This document shows, piece after piece, positions 61,562 through 64,000 of a stretch of 64,000 nt of DNA. How positions within the stretch are numbered: position 1 is the first letter of the stretch; each line of letters opens with the position of its first letter. The translations under genes and the position numbers were made by a program. Under the pieces are notes generated by a model. It was not told the origin of the DNA. It made no database searches and worked only from the letters and a program-made list of their open reading frames with translations. The stretch lies in assembly GCA_041671545.1 (NCBI GenBank), contig JBAZBI010000001.1, positions 310,001 to 374,000 of the forward strand. The letters run 5' to 3'. The DNA is from UBA1563 sp041671545. Lineage in GTDB: Bacteria > Bacteroidota > Ignavibacteria > Ignavibacteriales > Ignavibacteriaceae.

Positions 61562-62917
61562 ATGGCAAATAAAGAAAGTATTCTAATTGTAGATGATGAA
61601 AAAATTGTAAGAGAATCTCTCTATCATTGGTTTGAGGAAGAAGATTATATTGTCGATACTGCCGAAGACGGTGAAACTGCCTTAAAAAAATATGAAAAAG
61701 AAAAATACGATCTGCTTCTCGTCGATATGAAAATGCCCGGAATGAGCGGATTGGATTTGTTATCAAAAATAAAAGCGATTGATAAAGACGCTCTCATTAT
61801 TCTCATTACTGCGTTCGCATCAGTTCCGACCGCAATTACCGCTTTAAAAAATGGAGCGTATGATTACGTTACAAAGCCGGTTGATCCGGACGAATTGGCG
61901 CATCTTGTAAATAAAGCTCTTGAACAAAAAGCGCTCAAAATCGAAAACACACAATTGAAAGAAAATATCGATGAGATAATAAAACCTGATAATTTGATCG
62001 GTGAAAGTTTTCAGATGAAAAAGATTTATGAACTCGTTCACACCGTTGCCCACACAGATACTACGGTGATGATCCGGGGCGAAAGCGGCACCGGAAAAGA
62101 GTTGGTTGCAAAAGCTATTCACATTAACAGCAGCAGAAAATATTTCCCAATCATTCCTGTGAATTGCGGTGCATTAGCGGAATCGCTGCTTGAAAGTGAA
62201 TTGTTTGGACATGAAAAAGGAGCCTTTACCGGCGCTCAATTCAAAAGGAAAGGGAAATTTGAAATGGCCGACCGGGGTACAATTTTCCTTGATGAAATTG
62301 GATCCATTTCTCTAAAAATGCAAATTGAACTTTTGAGAGTTATCGAAACAAAACAATTTAACCGTGTCGGCGGAAATGAATTGATTAAAAGTGATTTCAG
62401 AATAATTATTGCAACGAACGAGCCACTTGAAGAACTTGTTAAGGCAGGTAAATTTAGAGAAGATTTATATTACCGGCTAAATGTATTTACAATCGTAATC
62501 CCGCCATTGCGTGAAAGAAGAGATGACATTCCTCTTCTTGCAAATTTCTTTATAAATAAATTTTCAACAGTAATGAACAAACCGGTGAAAAACGTCTCCA
62601 AAGAGGCAATGGATTTCCTCCTTAACTATGATTGGCCCGGTAATGTTCGCGAATTGGAAAATGCTATCGAAAGAGCGATGGTCGTAGGTAAATCTAATTC
62701 TATCATAGTTGATGATCTCCCCTTCCACGTCTCAATGAACAATTTTGAATTGGACGGCGACGCAAAAAGTCTCTCGTCTATGGAAAGAAAATACATCAAC
62801 AAAATTTTGAATGAGAACGGATGGAACATCTCAAAAACCGCACAAATACTTGATATCGACAGAGTTACGCTTTACAATAAAATCAATAAATATGGACTCC
62901 GCAAAGCTGAGAATTAA
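61562..62917 (+). CDS. NtrC-family sigma-54-dependent response regulator
   Basis: The 451 residues comprise a receiver (D55), an AAA+ domain (GESGTGKE ~173-180; GAFTGA 220-225; DEIGSI) and a Fis-type HTH (ISKTAQILDIDRVTLYNKINKYGL). It is partner of the haem-motif kinase encoded just upstream. The divergent gap has one sigma-54-like site, so autoregulation of the redox locus is plausible. Its TAA overlaps the archaemetzincin ATG (TAATG). Confidence 0.94.
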   Translation: MANKESILIVDDEKIVRESLYHWFEEEDYIVDTAEDGETALKKYEKEKYDLLLVDMKMPGMSGLDLLSKIKAIDKDALIILITAFASVPTAITALKNGAYDYVTKPVDPDELAHLVNKALEQKALKIENTQLKENIDEIIKPDNLIGESFQMKKIYELVHTVAHTDTTVMIRGESGTGKELVAKAIHINSSRKYFPIIPVNCGALAESLLESELFGHEKGAFTGAQFKRKGKFEMADRGTIFLDEIGSISLKMQIELLRVIETKQFNRVGGNELIKSDFRIIIATNEPLEELVKAGKFREDLYYRLNVFTIVIPPLRERRDDIPLLANFFINKFSTVMNKPVKNVSKEAMDFLLNYDWPGNVRELENAIERAMVVGKSNSIIVDDLPFHVSMNNFELDGDAKSLSSMERKYINKILNENGWNISKTAQILDIDRVTLYNKINKYGLRKAEN

Positions 62918-63447
62918 TGGATATCTTTATTGCTCCATTGAAATTTTACAGCGCATTGCTGTTGCAAAACCTGGTTACGGAATTATCAAAAAGATTTTCC
63001 TCCGACATTCATGTGATCGAGCTTAAGATCAATCTTGATGATTTTTTTTCCATAGAACGTGAGCAATATTTTTCAACTCAGATCATTGCAGAAGCCATGA
63101 AACTCACGGATGAGTACAATGGGAAAATAGTTTTATTAACCGATGTTGACATTTTCGTTCCGGTTTTGACTTTTATTTTTGGTGAAGCCCAACTAAACGG
63201 GAAACACGCAATCCTTTCGGTGTGCCGATTGCATGAAGAATTTTATTCGGGGATATCAAACAAAAACCTTTTACTTGAGCGGACAATTAAAGAAGTTTTA
63301 CATGAACTGGGTCATTGCTACGGATTGCGTCATTGCATTGATTGGGATTGCGTGATGCATTCTTCGCCTGGGATTGAGGAAGTCGATATTAAAGGAAGCA
63401 CATTCTGTCGTAAATGCATTTCACGTGTAGAAGGTTATAGACATTAA
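62917..63447 (+). CDS. Archaemetzincin-family metalloprotease
   Basis: The 176 residues carry the full archaemetzincin motif: HELGHCYGLRH, then C (3 His zinc site, Gly turn), CIDWDCVM with the Met-turn, and a later CRKC pair for a second, structural zinc. Length fits the archaeal-type AmzA. It is translationally coupled to the NtrC gene, so it is part of the redox/signalling operon. No substrate is known for bacterial members. Confidence 0.9.
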   Translation: MDIFIAPLKFYSALLLQNLVTELSKRFSSDIHVIELKINLDDFFSIEREQYFSTQIIAEAMKLTDEYNGKIVLLTDVDIFVPVLTFIFGEAQLNGKHAILSVCRLHEEFYSGISNKNLLLERTIKEVLHELGHCYGLRHCIDWDCVMHSSPGIEEVDIKGSTFCRKCISRVEGYRH

Positions 63448-63650
63448 CTTTGTCTTGTCAAAATCCATTACAAGAATTTTTCAAATTGTGATCTAAACTT
63501 TCTAATCTGAAATGAGATATTTTAAATCAATTTATTCCACCTAAAAGGATTTTTTCTAAAAGAGTCGTTTGAAAGCCACTTCTACAGCCATAATTTATTG
63601 GAAAGTTGTTCACCGAAATTTATATTTGATTTAATATTTACCATTTTTTA

Positions 63651-64000
63651 ATGAAATTATCACAAGACCAATTAATAACTTCGTATGAAATTTTCCTAAA
63701 AAACAAGATTCAGGAAACAGAACAGAACATAAAACCAAACCAACTTTTGAGTTTTTGTTTTGATCTCCCGGACGACTTTTGGGGAGACAATCTTCCATTT
63801 CTTCTAAAGGAATCTAAAGATGGATTTTATTCATGCTCAAACAATGAAGAAATTCTGGCAATAGGTAATATTTTTTCGATTGAGTCTGAAGGTATTAAAA
63901 GATGGAACAAAATTGAAGAGCAGTTCAACAAATTTCCCGGGCAGTTTTTTAATAGTGAAGAAACAAAATTTACTGATTTACCACTCTTTATAGCAGCGAT
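63651..64000 (+). CDS. menF: Probable isochorismate synthase, N-terminal part
   Basis: An ATG at 63651 opens a frame to the window edge (116 codons). The N-terminal pattern FCFDLPDDFWGDNLPFLL...GFYSCSNNEEILAIGNIFSIE...RWNKIEEQF and TDLPLFIAA resembles the N-terminal subdomain of MenF/EntC enzymes (FYW..., ALG, LPLFFGG). The chorismate-binding domain would lie outside. Menaquinone synthesis would suit the NrfD quinone modules upstream. The call rests on a weakly conserved region. Confidence 0.5.
   Translation, partial: MKLSQDQLITSYEIFLKNKIQETEQNIKPNQLLSFCFDLPDDFWGDNLPFLLKESKDGFYSCSNNEEILAIGNIFSIESEGIKRWNKIEEQFNKFPGQFFNSEETKFTDLPLFIAA

Overview
The window looks like a chromosomal segment of a low-GC, Gram-negative bacterium of the Bacteroidota/Chlorobiota/Ignavibacteriota group. 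Ignavibacteria is my best guess; this is an inference. Three strong promoters carry the Bacteroidota -7 element TAnnTTTG. Many exported proteins have signal peptides or lipoboxes, and the gene families (DUF4097, GH43 with discoidin domain, NrfD and multiheme cytochrome modules, Panacea, KAP) fit this group.

Positions 1-10.0 kb (minus strand) hold a complete branched-chain amino acid operon, ilvD-ilvB-ilvN-ilvC-leuB-leuA-leuC-leuD, followed by the first codons of a citramalate-synthase-like gene. It is preceded by an unusual 55-codon leader peptide packed with Ile/Val/Leu codons and by mutually exclusive hairpins. Positions 10.2-16 kb hold a DUF1028 protein, an unknown protein, an ECF sigma/anti-sigma/DUF4097 operon and a small membrane protein. 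Positions 16-24 kb are an accessory, defence-like stretch: a DUF5131 gene and its decayed duplicate, a Panacea-type antitoxin with a putative toxin, a truncated ORF6N gene, a DUF3800 protein, a large KAP NTPase and an hsdS scrap. Positions 24.3-31 kb hold SRPBCC/AraC genes, a repeat-rich 1-kb gap, a GH43 enzyme, an alpha/beta hydrolase, a GIY-YIG protein and a TetR regulator.

Positions 31.2-41.7 kb (plus strand) are the aspartate family. A Thr/Ile/Met leader peptide and attenuator precede thrA-asd-thrB-thrC-proC. A Met/Cys leader peptide and attenuator, followed directly by a SAM-I (S-box) riboswitch, precede metY-osmC-metX. The ilv, thr and met leaders share one layout: TTGACA, 20 nt from TTG to TAnnTTTG, then an ATG only 11-13 nt further on, so translation probably begins almost at the transcript's 5' end.

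Positions 41.8-48.3 kb hold a PAS kinase/NtrC pair, an SH3-like exported protein, two lipoproteins and a FadL-like outer membrane protein. Positions 48.4-63.4 kb are the most unusual part: two divergent operons built from the same parts. Each encodes a four-cluster ferredoxin, an NrfD-type quinone-interacting membrane protein, GcvH-like proteins lacking the lipoyl lysine, and a histidine kinase whose extracytoplasmic domain has haem-binding motifs (CxxCH and CX4CH). The minus arm adds a 13-haem cytochrome c and two response regulators fused to GcvH-like domains. The plus arm adds a Cys-motif GcvH-like protein, an NtrC activator and an archaemetzincin. I read this as a membrane redox module wired to its own haem-based signalling. 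The window ends inside a probable isochorismate synthase gene.
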